Assembly (NCBI GenBank): GCA_025093555.1
Contig: JAIWNF010000012.1
Span: 838,208 to 902,207, forward strand
Length of the DNA stretch: 64,000 nucleotides
Reading direction: 5' to 3'
Source: Circinella umbellata
Lineage: Eukaryota; Mucoromycota; Mucoromycetes; Mucorales; Lichtheimiaceae
Each line of letters opens with the position of its first letter. Within the stretch, counting starts at the first letter, position 1. Shown one piece after another: positions 1 to 10,823 of this stretch. A program made the position numbers and the translations under genes. The notes under the pieces were generated by a model that saw only the letters and a program-made list of their open reading frames with translations, made no database searches and had not been told where the DNA came from.

Positions 1-2
1 TC

Positions 3-766
3 ACAAACGGTGTAGATCTTGACACAGAGGAAGTGGACCCTAACCTTACAAATGGTGTCGATTTGGATGGTGAAGAGGTCGACCCAAACCTCACAAATGG
101 TGTTGACTTAGACACAGCTGCAGAGTTCAATGAGGAGCACATCAATGACGATTCTACGATTTACAATGAAGATGGTACAGATGCATCACCTGTGAACGAA
201 ATCACACCCTTTGACGACGTACAAAAAGTTGATGAGAATCAGTTCTCACAAGGTGTAGACGAGACAAGCGTTGATTTAACAGAAGAAAACACAACTGAAG
301 AAACGTTATCCGATGACTACCAAATTGACACAAGCGTTCAAGAAATTAATGATACTCTTGATAAAGCCTTAGACGAGTACCAATCTTATCAAGGAGCTGA
401 GCAACAAGAATCCGGTTATGAACCATATAAACCTGAATTTTCAGGGGCGACAAATAATCCTACGCAAAACGGTTTTTTGCCGGATCAGAATACCATATCT
501 ACCCTCAACAAGGAAAATGATAACTCTATATTAAATATGTTACTCGTACTCGGAGTAATTGTTCTTCTATTGTTCAAACTTCCAAAAATCAAGGTAACTC
601 TTCCTTTTAATATGCACATATTCATGTATAGTATCATATATGGTTTTGTAATACTGAAATCTTCTCTTCCTCCTTTTTTTTACTATAGCGTTGGCTCTCT
701 TCGGGTGACCAATCATCTCTTCCTGTAAGTTTAAAATATACAACAGTTCAACATACATTTTCTTAG
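3..766 (+). CDS. 3' part of a repeat-containing, C-terminally membrane-anchored acidic protein (5' end outside window)
   Basis: The reading frame is open from base 3, so the gene starts before the window. Predicted exons are 3..593 and 689..766 (phase 0, GTAACT donor, TATAG acceptor), ending in TAG. The visible N-terminal part holds almost perfect 45-bp/15-residue tandem repeats (core TNGVDLDxEEVDPNL), two full units and a third that diverges. A long acidic, Ser/Thr/Asn/Gln-rich and probably disordered stretch follows. Near the end is one hydrophobic segment (core LLVLGVIVLLLF) followed by basic LPKIK, which looks like a C-terminal membrane anchor with a tail of about 25 residues after the intron. 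A second GTAAGT at 725 could be another donor, so the last exon is less certain. I do not recognise the family, and without the N-terminus the function cannot be guessed. Confidence 0.6.
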
Positions 767-925
767 CAGAGATACTAAAAATATACCTTTCATGTATAGT
801 ACCACATGTTGCACAAGCGCACCAAGGATTAAATTGTTAAATACCACCATTCTTTCTTTTTCTCTCTTTCTTTCCACATCTACAACCATCATTAATCATA
901 AATCATATTTATTATATACATATAT

Positions 926-2093
926 TTATATTTTTTTATATAATCGAATAAAGTAACGCATATTTTGAACATCAATAGGATATCGTACGGTTTCTGGATA
1001 CCTGTACCAGCGGGAATCATCAGAAATTACAGGTTGCAAATCCTTGACAGCATCTAATAGCATATGAACCATATATGTTTTATTTCCCACTTTGAGATGA
1101 GAAAACGATCCAGCTGATTCAACCACCTAATAGAAAAGCTTAATATCAAAAACCAAGAAAATGATGGATAGTGATTGATAGTGATTATCAGGCTAAATAT
1201 ATATCATATTCATCTTACCAATAAATGTGCACCCTTCTTCATATTACTAACTAATGCTTGAATTAATTCCATAGCAGCTGCTTTATTAACAAACAATTCA
1301 TTCATAACAAACATAAACGTGATCAAATTGGCATTGGCTATCTTCTGGGCTCGTTCTTCTCGTTTCATTGGATCCAAAATATCACCTTGAAAGTATTCAC
1401 AGGTGAGCTGGTCTTTTGTCAATTTCCAAGATTTTCGTGCTGTTGATTCGAACGTTTCCAACACTTGTGCCCATTCACCAATATCTTGCATTACCAGGTT
1501 AATCCGTTGTCGTTCTCCTGGAGAACGGGTCATAGCAGCTGCAATGCTTACAAGTTCTGAACCACTTCCTGAACCAATTGCATAAATAGTTGTTTTTCGA
1601 GCCAATAATTGAAGTAGCTGAGGCTGACAAAATATTTCGAAATAACAAAGAGCCCGTCCAGGTACATACGCAGCACTATATACTTGTAAGTCAGATGCTT
1701 CTGAAGTAAAAATTCCTTCATAATCCCTTTGTACAAAACCAGCTTTTATACTTTGAAGGGTTTTGCCAAAATCAACTCGCGATAGTGTATCAGAGCATGC
1801 TTCTTGGATTAAATTCAAAATATCTAGACTCCTTTTACTGTTAGTTATTCATGCCATATATTGAGTTGTTTCCATATATTTTCCCCCTTTCAGTCAACAG
1901 AAAAAAGAATATCTATATCCTCAGTTGTCTTACTTTGTTCAGGATTACGACCTAAGAGCATTAAACGTTGCTTCAATGCTTCTCTGTCATATGTCTTAGA
2001 AACAGTTCGTGGATTTTTTACGGCAGTTGATTTGGAAGATCCTGATGCGATGGATAGATCATTCAGTTTATCGGTTAGATCGTTGTCAGTCAT
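926..2093 (-). CDS. BMT6: 25S rRNA (uridine-N3) methyltransferase, Bmt6-like
   Basis: Three exons on the minus strand: 2093..1934, 1823..1219 and 1126..926. Both introns have GTAAG donors and the phases agree, giving 321 residues. The central exon carries a Rossmann-type SAM-binding motif (AIGSGSGSELVSIAAA). The acidic loop-like QDIGEW and the C-terminal NMRYFIRLYKK resemble the fungal Bmt6 family, which makes N3-methyluridine in 25S rRNA and acts in the nucleolus. The first exon is a short polar N-terminus ending in a putative helix. The start ATG at 2093 is the only in-frame one before the conserved part. The gene is divergent from the rhomboid gene, with 1.3 kb between them. Family assignment rests on the motif and C-terminal signature read by eye. 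A related SAM-dependent RNA methyltransferase is the alternative. Confidence 0.82.
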
Positions 2094-3395
2094 TAGGTTT
2101 TGGTCACAAAGGAAATTTTTTTTGACAGAAGAACCCTCTTTTGACTGGGTAATGGCTATATACTCAGCTGTAAGACTTCTGTGTACGCTGGTTCATTATA
2201 CACTTAAGTTGCAACCACTGTACTGGTTCTAATAAATATATCATATACAGCATTTAACGAATTTATTTTAAATCAAAAATATTTAAAAGAGACTGTCAAC
2301 TGCCTGAACCACGTTATACAGTAGTAACGACAATGGTAGATAAAGCATTTCATCATTGATATTAATATTAAAAACACGTTATTAGTCAGTTTTATCCATA
2401 TTCCACAAGAAATTATATGCAAGATACAACTATACCGAACTTTACAATATTAACAACATAAATATATTTATGATATACAGAGTCAGTAATGGAGACTTCT
2501 CCAACTTCAAATGAGTGTTTTAGGATACTAGAAATAGACTAGATTCTGCTCAAACTTAATACCCTTGTTTGAGCCAAGAAATTTAATTCTAAAACTGGTT
2601 ATTTGCCTATTTTTTTCATTTGTCAAATGATGGCAAACAATGTGAAGTGGATATATTGAATATCGCAATAATTCATCACTAACATAGTATTAGTAAATAA
2701 AAAAAAGCAAATTGGCATATAAGAGTCAGACATAAAATAATATCGTACAGTCCTTTTCTTATGAAATATAACGAGTAAAATCATTTGAATCATACAATGA
2801 AAGCCAAGATTCAAATAGTGTGCGCTAGGTTAAAAAAAGGTAGCCTTAACTAATAATAAACATAAACAAGTAGTAGAATGTAACACTGGCACATGATCCC
2901 TCAGCTAAAGTGGCACCCAGCAGAAAGCTGCAGAACCTTGCTTTATACTATTATTGGGAAATCTTAAAGCATCGGGGCATCGGATCAGCCCGTTTGTGTA
3001 ATGTCTTGGCTGGCTGAGAAAACAAACGGAATAAAGGGAAAAGAAAATGGGAAACTTTTTATAATAAAATGACATTTATTAAGATTATTCACTATAACAA
3101 CAAACTATACTATATTGTGTCACTTCTACAAACATATTAATAACAAGCATTATTCAGTAATTTTTAGCTTAGAAAGATTATATCCTCTTTAACCTTGCAT
3201 AATATTGGTATACATGTAAAAATACTTTTTTGACGTGATTTGTGTATGTGTGTGTGTTCGGAAATAGACCACATGTACCTAAAAATAGGGAGGATATATA
3301 GTTTTTCTTCCTTCTTCACCTTCTTTATAATAATAGGGAGCAGCAGGCCCTTTTTTTTATCCTTTCTGTTCTTATTTCTCTCTTCCATACTTATC
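2094..3395. other. Intergenic region between divergent BMT6-like and rhomboid genes
   Basis: AT-rich spacer of 1.3 kb between two divergently transcribed genes, so it should hold both promoters. Short open frames here lack coding character. A pyrimidine-rich stretch lies just before the rhomboid start (about 3300-3395). No RNA gene or repeat was recognised. Confidence 0.5.
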
Positions 3396-5112
3396 ATGGA
3401 AACTATATTCCCTAAATCAGATACCAATAACAATCATTCTTCTTCACAAGCTAATCTCCTAAATAATAATAATAATCAGCAAGAACAACAACGATCGGGA
3501 TCAGAATCTCCAATGGCAGAAACACAACAAAAAGCTGTTCATTTTAATGGTGCTTCAACACAAGCTCCAACACCTCCTCCTCATTCACCTGCCTCACAAT
3601 CGCGTGACAATTTGGCTCCCCAAGAAACCAGAAATATGTCACCCGTCCCAACACCACCCCATCAACAACAGCAAGCACCTTATTACAATGGATACCAATC
3701 TTATTCAGGACAACAACCATACTATAACTATTCCAATTACGGAAACAATAATTATTATCTAACACCTCAACAACATCAAGCTGTTCCTGTTATGATGGCT
3801 AATACAAACCCCGAGTATTTCTGGAATCGAAGATCATGGCCAGCTGTATTTACATATATAACAGGGGCAGCTATGCTTGCTGTAATGGTTTATGAACTTG
3901 TAAAGAATCATCAAGTCACTGGCAATGTCATTGAGATGAGCCCTTTCAATATCATGATCGGTCCATCGGCAGAAACACTTATTCTAGTCGGTGCCCGTTT
4001 TGTTCCATGTATGCATGAAGTGGATCGATTTCCAGTGACAGGGACGTACCAATGCCCCAATATGACAGATTATGGTCAGACAGGTGCAACATCGCCTACT
4101 CTATCTCCAGTACAAACAAATACAACATTAGTCGGTCCGCCTTGTACTTTACAGGACGTTTGTGGATTATCATATTTTAAAGACCCAGCTGTGCCAGATC
4201 AGTGGTATCGGTTTCTTACAGCCATTTTCATTCATTCAGGTGTAGTTCATTGGTTGTTCAACATGTTTGTGCATATGTCTCTTGGTGCTAGTATGGAGCG
4301 GTTCATGAACCCATTGCGATATGCTATTGTATGGTTAGCTTCAGGAGCATTTGGTTTCATTTTTGGTGGTGTTTTTTCACCTGTTGGTAATGCTTCGGTT
4401 GGGTGTTCTGGTGCTTTGTTTGGCATAGTTGCTTTACTCTTCATCGATCTCTTTACACAATGGCGTACTACATTGAACCCTTGGTGGGAGTTTACTAAAC
4501 TTATTTTTCTCATGTGTAAGTTGAGAATATCATCTGAATGTTTTTGACCCCATAAATAGTATCATATTGAATTTATTAACCTAATTCATCGTTCATTTTA
4601 TACCTGCCTCGTTTTTAGTATTCAGCTTTGTCTTTGGTCTTTTACCTGGTCTCGATAATGTATAAATTCTTTCTCTTCATTTCTGCGATAAGTTTAATAA
4701 TATGACCTGTACACTAACTGACATTTTGCTGTCTACTATAAATAGTTTGCTCATATTGGTGGATTCGTGGCTGGAATTTTGTCGGGTATCATCTTTTTCC
4801 CTATTCCCACTACGACCAAAACATCAAAAGTTTGTTTATGGCTTGTTCGGCTTGTTCTCCTAGGTGGTTTAGCTGGAATGTTTTATGGAATGATTCATCT
4901 ATTTTATAGCGGTCAAAATTCTGAAGAAGTAAGGATTTTGTTTTTTTTAACACTCACTAATTATTTAAATACTGAGAGATGACGACGTCTTGTGTTTTTT
5001 TTTACCTTGATACTGGATTACTTATTATATATCTTTTTCCTAATAGATTTGTTCGTGGTGTAAATATTTGGCTTGTTTACCAATTGCAGATATGTGTAAT
5101 GCATACTATTAA
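3396..5112 (+). CDS. Rhomboid-family intramembrane serine protease
   Basis: Four exons: 3396..4515, 4619..4659, 4746..4928, 5047..5112; 469 residues. The frame is open upstream to 3240, but ATG 3396 (METIFPK) starts the plausible protein. Residues 1-135 are Asn/Gln/Pro/Tyr-rich and cytosolic-looking. The membrane domain then carries every rhomboid landmark: HWLFNMF (His about 285, the HxxxN motif), GCSGALFG with the nucleophile Ser at about 338, and NFAHIGGF with the catalytic His at about 390, which is completed exactly across the second intron. So it should be a proteolytically active member, not an iRhom. The last exon encodes a Cys-rich tail (CSWCKYLACLP) of the type I recall from fungal rhomboids. 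A loop of about 110 residues containing Cys lies between TM1 and TM2. Substrate and compartment are not visible; a secretory or Golgi membrane is likely. Confidence 0.93.
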
Positions 5113-6260
5113 TACATAATTTATTATATAGCTACATCATATCTATTTCTTCTTCTTCTTTTGTATATTACCTTCTTACTTCATTTTTCGTTTTTGTAAA
5201 ATTTTAATCACTTTCTCCTCACTTCTTCAGTTTTATGCTGTAGCCAGTTTCGCCCCTCTTTTTAATCATCACAATATATAAACATATCGATTCAAAATTT
5301 GATCTTATTTCTAGACATACATTATACTTTTCAGTCTACTATATAATAATAATAATAATCGTACGTGGTATTGAGCTATCCATTGTAGATAGCATATATT
5401 TAGTGCATTAGAATAATGTTACGCATTAGCTATTTATGTATATGAAAAGAGCTAATCTATTAACATTTGCAAGCACGTTGTTTTGGTCATAATCCAGTAC
5501 ATCTTTGTTAAATACAGAGTTCCCATATTACCGTAACAATCAATTTAGCGCATCTTCTAATAGTATTAGTATTTAGTTGAGCTGCCAAATTTAGAATTAT
5601 ATCTTGATTTAATCGTACATTGCCTTAATGAGTCATTCGATTTGGTAAGCTGGTTGATACATTAAATTTTAATGCTATGACTTCTTCCAATACGTACTAT
5701 ATAATTTATGGTATTTCCAATACCACTTCTACTAGGCCATGATAGGAACTTTGGCTGCAATCCACGATATATATTAACTGTGTTACGTATAACTACATTA
5801 TAAAAGAATCCAATAATTTGAGGATGTGCTGACGGCATAATAACAGTTCAAACAAAAAAAACTTTCCGTGAGAATTGGTAAATCCCCTTCCGTCATCATA
5901 TAAACGAATTGTATGAAACTACACCAATTTCATAGTCTCGAATCGTATCGTCGCCAACCAAAAAGTTAAATCATTCATTATTTCGGCAAAATTGGGTATA
6001 GTGTATAGCTGATGAATGTCTTTAAACCAGCCTTTACTTTGTAAGCTTTATCAACATTCATCGCAGCTTATTTTTTAAAAAAAAATATTTGCGCCGCCAC
6101 CAACATCTTGGACTGACACTGTCAATTTACATTGGCTATATGTAAAAACATCATATCGGATTGTTTACTTGATAAGGTGTCACCGTCGACCACATTATAA
6201 TCTCACAACTATTGAGATGGCATATCAAAAGTGAAACGAAAAAAAAAGAGCACGTACGTA
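5113..6260. other. Gene-poor AT-rich spacer upstream of transposon A
   Basis: No convincing exon, RNA or tandem repeat was seen. A (TAA)n tract lies near 5345. The segment ends at the TA dinucleotide that flanks the inverted-repeat element starting at 6261. Confidence 0.5.
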
Positions 6261-7024
6261 CAGTAATTTTTCGTCAAACTGGTACTCTTGATATGTGAGG
6301 ATCTGCAACGATTCAACGAAACACCGGTTTAAATTTAGGGACTCAGTTGGCAACTACAGAACATATTGAACATAAACTGTGAGTAGATACGTAAAGCTGT
6401 ACAAGATAAAAAAAATGATAGTTTATATAATGTAACTAACTGTTTAATATAGTCGTGCTACAGTGGGTTTATCCGGCAGTAATAAAAATGGAAATATTCA
6501 TGAAATCCTGACAATGAGCCAGAAATTGGATCTATAATGAGTCCACAGCAAAGTGTGTACTATTATAGAGCATGGACAGTTGTTGTTTATTAAATGCGCA
6601 GAAATGAGTTGTATCAATACCAAAATTACATTATCGATGATGATGAACAAGCACACAAAGAAGTTGAGGAAGAAATAGATGAGGAAGAAGAAAAAAGCAT
6701 CGGTGTGAAATTAGCGAAAAAAAAAGTACTTTTATTAACAATGTTTGACAGGCTTTTTCTTGATGACAAGAAAAAAGTAAATATTTTTATTTGCTGCGTA
6801 AACGAATTAACCAGCCAGAAACAAAGAGAAGAGCTGATATGACGTTTCAGCAAGCTCGCATTACTGACTTTACCAGTTAAAATAGTATTATTATATAAGA
6901 AATAATACTATTATAAATCCGGGCGAGTTCATCAGATATCAGTTTAGCGAATCCCCAATATTTTATCTAGTATATAAAAAATAATTGAGCGATAGCGAAA
7001 TACCGGTTTAACGAAAAATTACTG
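6261..7024 (+). mobile_element. Degenerate TA-flanked DNA transposon (pogo/Tc1-mariner-like), copy A
   Basis: A 764-bp element with terminal inverted repeats. The left end is CAGTAATTTTTCGTCAAACT and the right end is its complement, ending ACGAAAAATTACTG. Both ends are flanked by TA (6259-6260 and 7025-7026), the target duplication expected for the Tc1/mariner/pogo superfamily. Copies of ACCGGT-like sequence lie just inside the ends. The interior encodes only a C-terminal transposase remnant, so this is an internally deleted, non-autonomous copy. The same ends and interior occur inverted at 52063-52861. Superfamily assignment is from the CAGT terminus, the TA duplication and the transposase tail. 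Confidence 0.82.
6594..6880 (+). pseudogene. C-terminal remnant of a pogo/CENP-B-type transposase
   Basis: Inside copy A, an acidic open frame (6594-6842, IDEEEEKSIGVKLAKKK region) is followed in another frame by RADMTFQQARITDFTS and a stop at 6878-6880. An acidic stretch followed by a short basic or Gln-rich tail ending in an I-x-x-F motif is a usual C-terminus of pogo/Tigger-like transposases. The helix-turn-helix and DDE catalytic parts are missing, and the frame shifts once near 6830. The corresponding part of copy B (minus strand) aligns by eye over this segment and carries its own stops, so both are dead. Confidence 0.6.
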
Positions 7025-7026
7025 TA

Positions 7027-9237
7027 CTGTAAGTGGACTGACCTGTCAAATGAAGTTGTCAAGGTAATTTTGAAGTTCCAAGATATCAAAATTTATGTGG
7101 TGAAAAAGCCTAATACCAAGCCTACATTTGATAATATTTAATTGTTTTATCACAAGGACTATTATAGAATAAGTGTGTGTGTGAGTGAGAAAAGGTAAAA
7201 GAAAAAGGATGTGCTGCCTACCTGATGTGGATGATGATGATACATAGAGCAACAATATCAGTGAAAGTTATTTCAACTATTCTCTATATCTTACCCAACA
7301 CTTGAAACATATCGAACACTTTGTCGGACGCATAATCAACAACCATTCAAATAGAATACGTAAAGAATGAGGAAGTAAAAAATTGGTTGCTCGTCAAGAA
7401 AAAATGCCTGAAACTGATTGGGTATCATTGATTCAGTATGTTGCTTTTTGTTTAATATGTTGTTCTTAAAGTTATATAATAAGCTAATCTTAAATGACCA
7501 ACTTGTATCAATCCATTGATAAATTTGATTCCCAATTACAGTGTCATTCTCCAACAAGAACATAGTTAAAACGATACGAAGTCATATAATACATTTTCTA
7601 ATTTAATGTATCGTATAACGCAGACACCATTGTACATTTTATTACTACGTAGTGATTCTCGAGATCTTAACGTAGAACAATTCAATACGTACCCAAACAT
7701 AATGAAATGTACTGAAATATTCTGATGTACGTATTATAAAAAAGACCCGCTTTTCTTTCAAAGAAACAAAAAAAGACACTGGCTTTTTAAGATCCAAACA
7801 GTCTGATACATGGGTAATAATTTTGAATTCTTTTAATAAAATTATGTTATAGACGTTATATACAAAAAAGTAATGAATATTATTACTTCTAAAACGTTAC
7901 CTCACTTTGTTACTTCTTCGCGCTTTGTTACCTCGAACACAAGATGCACAGTGTGCACGAATAATGTAATCTCTTAAAACATACTTAACTGAGATAAATT
8001 AAATATTACTATAATAGCTCTTTTCTTTTGGTACGTACGTATTATTTTTAATATAGTACATGGAAATAATATTATAGTCATCAATGATGGTATTGTTTAT
8101 GATATAGATTAAAAATCGTTACGTAGAAACAAATAAAAAAATTACTCGCTAAATACTACATATTGAGAGATTATGTCTAAATACATCATGTGCCCAAAGC
8201 TTATTTAGTCCAAATTCATAACCATGCCATTATAGAGATGAAGATTTCAAATGTGCTCGGTATGATATGACCCAACTCAATACTCTATTTTAGGTCAACG
8301 ATCCCATTACGTATGAAAATTGTAAGCCATTTTTAAAATCGAAGCCCATTTTCAATCCGCTTGGTTCTGATTAATTGACCAATTGTAGTTTTTTTACGTG
8401 TCTTTCTTTTTTAAAACAGCACTGTAATAATGTATTATGCATCAATGCTAAGTATGAAATATACATTTTAATGTGTCACTTTAGGTAATTACTTACATCG
8501 AAAATAAAGATATTTACAGATATATTTGCTGCGTCTTTATTATAATACTGTAACTGTGTTATTTTTGCTCGTACAAAAAAAATAGAATCGAAGTCGCAAC
8601 ATTTAGCAACCAATTTTGTCTATGACTTTTCACAAAAAAACATCTACGCATACTTATTTTTATTTTACTGTAAAGAAGTGATGTACCAAGCAGTATATGC
8701 GCATCTTTGAGAATAGTATATATAGTGTAAAATGTAATTGCGACTGTCTGCAAGAATATGATATGTAGTAGTAATTTATACGTTATTACTACGATAAAGT
8801 ATATTACCATGATCAACAAAAAGAGTATATATAGTACAAGATTTAATTGAAAGCTCTTTTATATAACCGGTGGTATATAAAAAAAACTTTAAGTTATGGT
8901 TGCATTTACGCTATTCCAGCAATTCAAACAAATGATTAAAAACGAGCATATATCTAGTACGTAAATAAATAGTTACTTTATATAAAACAAATGGGAAGAA
9001 TTATGTATACAAACGACGGATGGACCGATAATGATGATATGAAAAAGAAGAAATGAAATTCGAGCTTAATAATAATAAGATCAATATAGTAATAGTTATA
9101 AATGATGATGGTGGATAGGTTATGGTACTCGATTACATTCGGTAGAGATGATGATATAGTAAAAATACAAATGTTTTGAGTAGTACGTATAAAAAAATAC
9201 TATACGTACTACTACAAGTAATAATAAAATAAAATAT
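7027..9237. other. Gene-poor AT-rich spacer
   Basis: About 2.2 kb with no convincing exon, RNA gene or repeat family. Several TACGTA/ACGTACGT palindromes and AT dinucleotide runs are present. The short open frames at 7046-7563 and 8559-8819 are low-complexity and start or end without splice context. Confidence 0.5.
9179..9213. terminator. Perfect 12-bp hairpin just downstream of the CaaX gene
   Basis: The arms AGTAGTACGTAT (9179-9190) and ATACGTACTACT (9202-9213) are exact inverted complements around an 11-nt A-rich loop. They lie 25 bp past the stop codon of the minus-strand CaaX gene, so they fall in its 3' UTR. A role in 3'-end formation or mRNA stability is only a guess; chance is possible in such AT/ACGT-rich sequence. 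Confidence 0.35.
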
Positions 9238-10232
9238 TTAGCTGATTATACAGCAGCATGCTGATTTTTGATTTCGTCCACGTTCGCTTTCTGAATACAA
9301 ATACTCGTTGTCATTTTCGCCTGTAGTATACTTTTCATCTGTAACCATCATAGTTGAAGTTGTCGAAGGTGCCATGGAGTATGTATTCGAGTCTTGTTGT
9401 GAATGTTGTTGTTGCTGGTATTGGTAATGAGGCTTATTATGAAGCTGGGACGTGTTGTTGGATCTGAGAGGCATTTGTAAATTATTAGCAGTATTTTTAG
9501 GGTGATCAATTATTTTAGCTTCAGTGGGTTGCTGAATACCGGGAGCATTATGTGCAAGTATAGGTGTGTGAGAGGCTTCTTGTTGCTCTTGTTGAATTGA
9601 TGCAGTAAGTAGACCATCGTTTCGTTTTTTACTGTGATAATATTCTATCTCTGCAAGCTCTTCATGATCCTATTATTTCAAGGGGGGGGGAAAGGAGTGT
9701 TTGGTGGGGGTTGTTAGGTTAGTGACATAGTGCTAAAATAAAATTATTTATTTCAATCATCTACATTTTGATCATACTTACAGGTAATGGAGAAGGTTTG
9801 CTATACCGAGAATTCTGTATAAGAATTTCTTGATTCGCTCGTGAAGTTGTTGAACGGGTACTGCTTGGATGAGTATTTCCATTCTCTTCGGGCGGTGGTG
9901 TATATCCGATTAACTTTGAGTAACGAAGTTTGCCCTCCAATACTTCGTTTTCATGATACTCTGAAAATTTTCAAAAAGACTTGTTAGTAAATTTCTCCTA
10001 TTTCTCTTATGCTTGTCAATCGAATCAGTCTAAAAACGAAAGCGAAATAAACTTACCATAAGGTAATCGTTTTGCACTTGGATCATTTCGTCCATAAAGA
10101 TCAAATACTTGGACTCGCTAATCTGTTTTCATTAGTTTATATAATTTTATTTTAAATCTCAACATCTTCAAAATATAATAAACTCACGTTGTCATCGCAA
10201 AAGCGGATTTCGAAAGCAGGACCTTTTGCCAT
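9238..10232 (-). CDS. Unrecognised C-terminally prenylated (CaaX) protein, 238 aa
   Basis: Four exons on the minus strand: 10232..10188, 10117..10057, 9960..9782, 9669..9238. Donors are GTGAG/GTAAG and phases fit (0, 1, 0). The N-terminal third is the ordered-looking part (FEIRFCDDN, RVQVFDLYGRNDPSAKRLPY, LEGKLRYSKLIGYTPPP). The rest is Ser/Thr/Gln/Asn-rich and disordered, with a basic ERGRNQK before the end. The protein finishes ACCCIIS. CIIS is a textbook CaaX box, farnesyl type because of the final Ser, and the two Cys before it could be palmitoylated. A membrane-tethered adaptor or signalling protein is therefore likely. I do not recognise the family; it is not a small GTPase (no G motifs) nor an obvious G-gamma subunit. 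The exon-1/2 junction was chosen because the alternative acceptor gives a less protein-like frame. Confidence 0.72.
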
Positions 10233-10823
10233 GACTTGGCTCAATATATACAGTTAGAGTCACAAAGTAGCCAAGAAACAAGAGAAAAAAATAGAGAGAG
10301 AAAGAAGTAGAAAAAAAAAGATGTGGCTATAAAAAACGATATATACAATGGGAGATATGCTTTTTCACTCCTTGGGTCCTGGTATGGTATTTTAGTCATT
10401 TGACAAAGCACGCTAACAATTGCTCGATATGGGTAATTCATGTCAAACTCGTGGGTTGGATTTTTCTTTTTTTTTGCTTTTACTTTTTCATTTTTTCGCT
10501 TATATAAGTACATGAAAAGAGGAATTAAAATACGACACTAAGAAGTAAATATATAATAATAGTAAAGAATAATAATAAAAGAATAATAAGAATAAGAATA
10601 CTAGTATAAGGATGCAATAGGTAGGGTGTGGGTTTGTCTTTATGATTTGTATGTATAATTGTGTGTGTTGGTAAAATAAAATGTGGAATAAAAATAAGTA
10701 GAATAGTAATAGCAATAATTAATGTTAAATGCGGTATTAAAGAACGAAATTAATGAGTGTGGTTTCTTCAATAAGGTGCTTCCTATATCTGGCACCACAA
10801 TAACTTATTTTTTTTTCTTTTGT
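10233..10823. other. Spacer between the 3' end of the glycosyltransferase fusion and the CaaX gene
   Basis: The region holds the promoter side of the minus-strand CaaX gene and the 3' UTR of the next minus-strand gene. It is A/T-homopolymer rich. The open frames at 10241-10715 consist of Phe/Leu/Tyr/Lys runs from poly-T/A tracts and are not genes. Confidence 0.5.

Noticed and set aside
3240..3395. N-terminal extension of the rhomboid frame (MCMCVCSE...)
   Set aside because: The sequence is Phe/Leu-rich translation of a pyrimidine-rich 5' region; ATG 3396 gives a normal fungal rhomboid N-terminus.
10241..10715. Two Phe/Lys-rich minus-strand frames
   Set aside because: Produced by poly-A/T tracts in a UTR or promoter region; no splice or start context.
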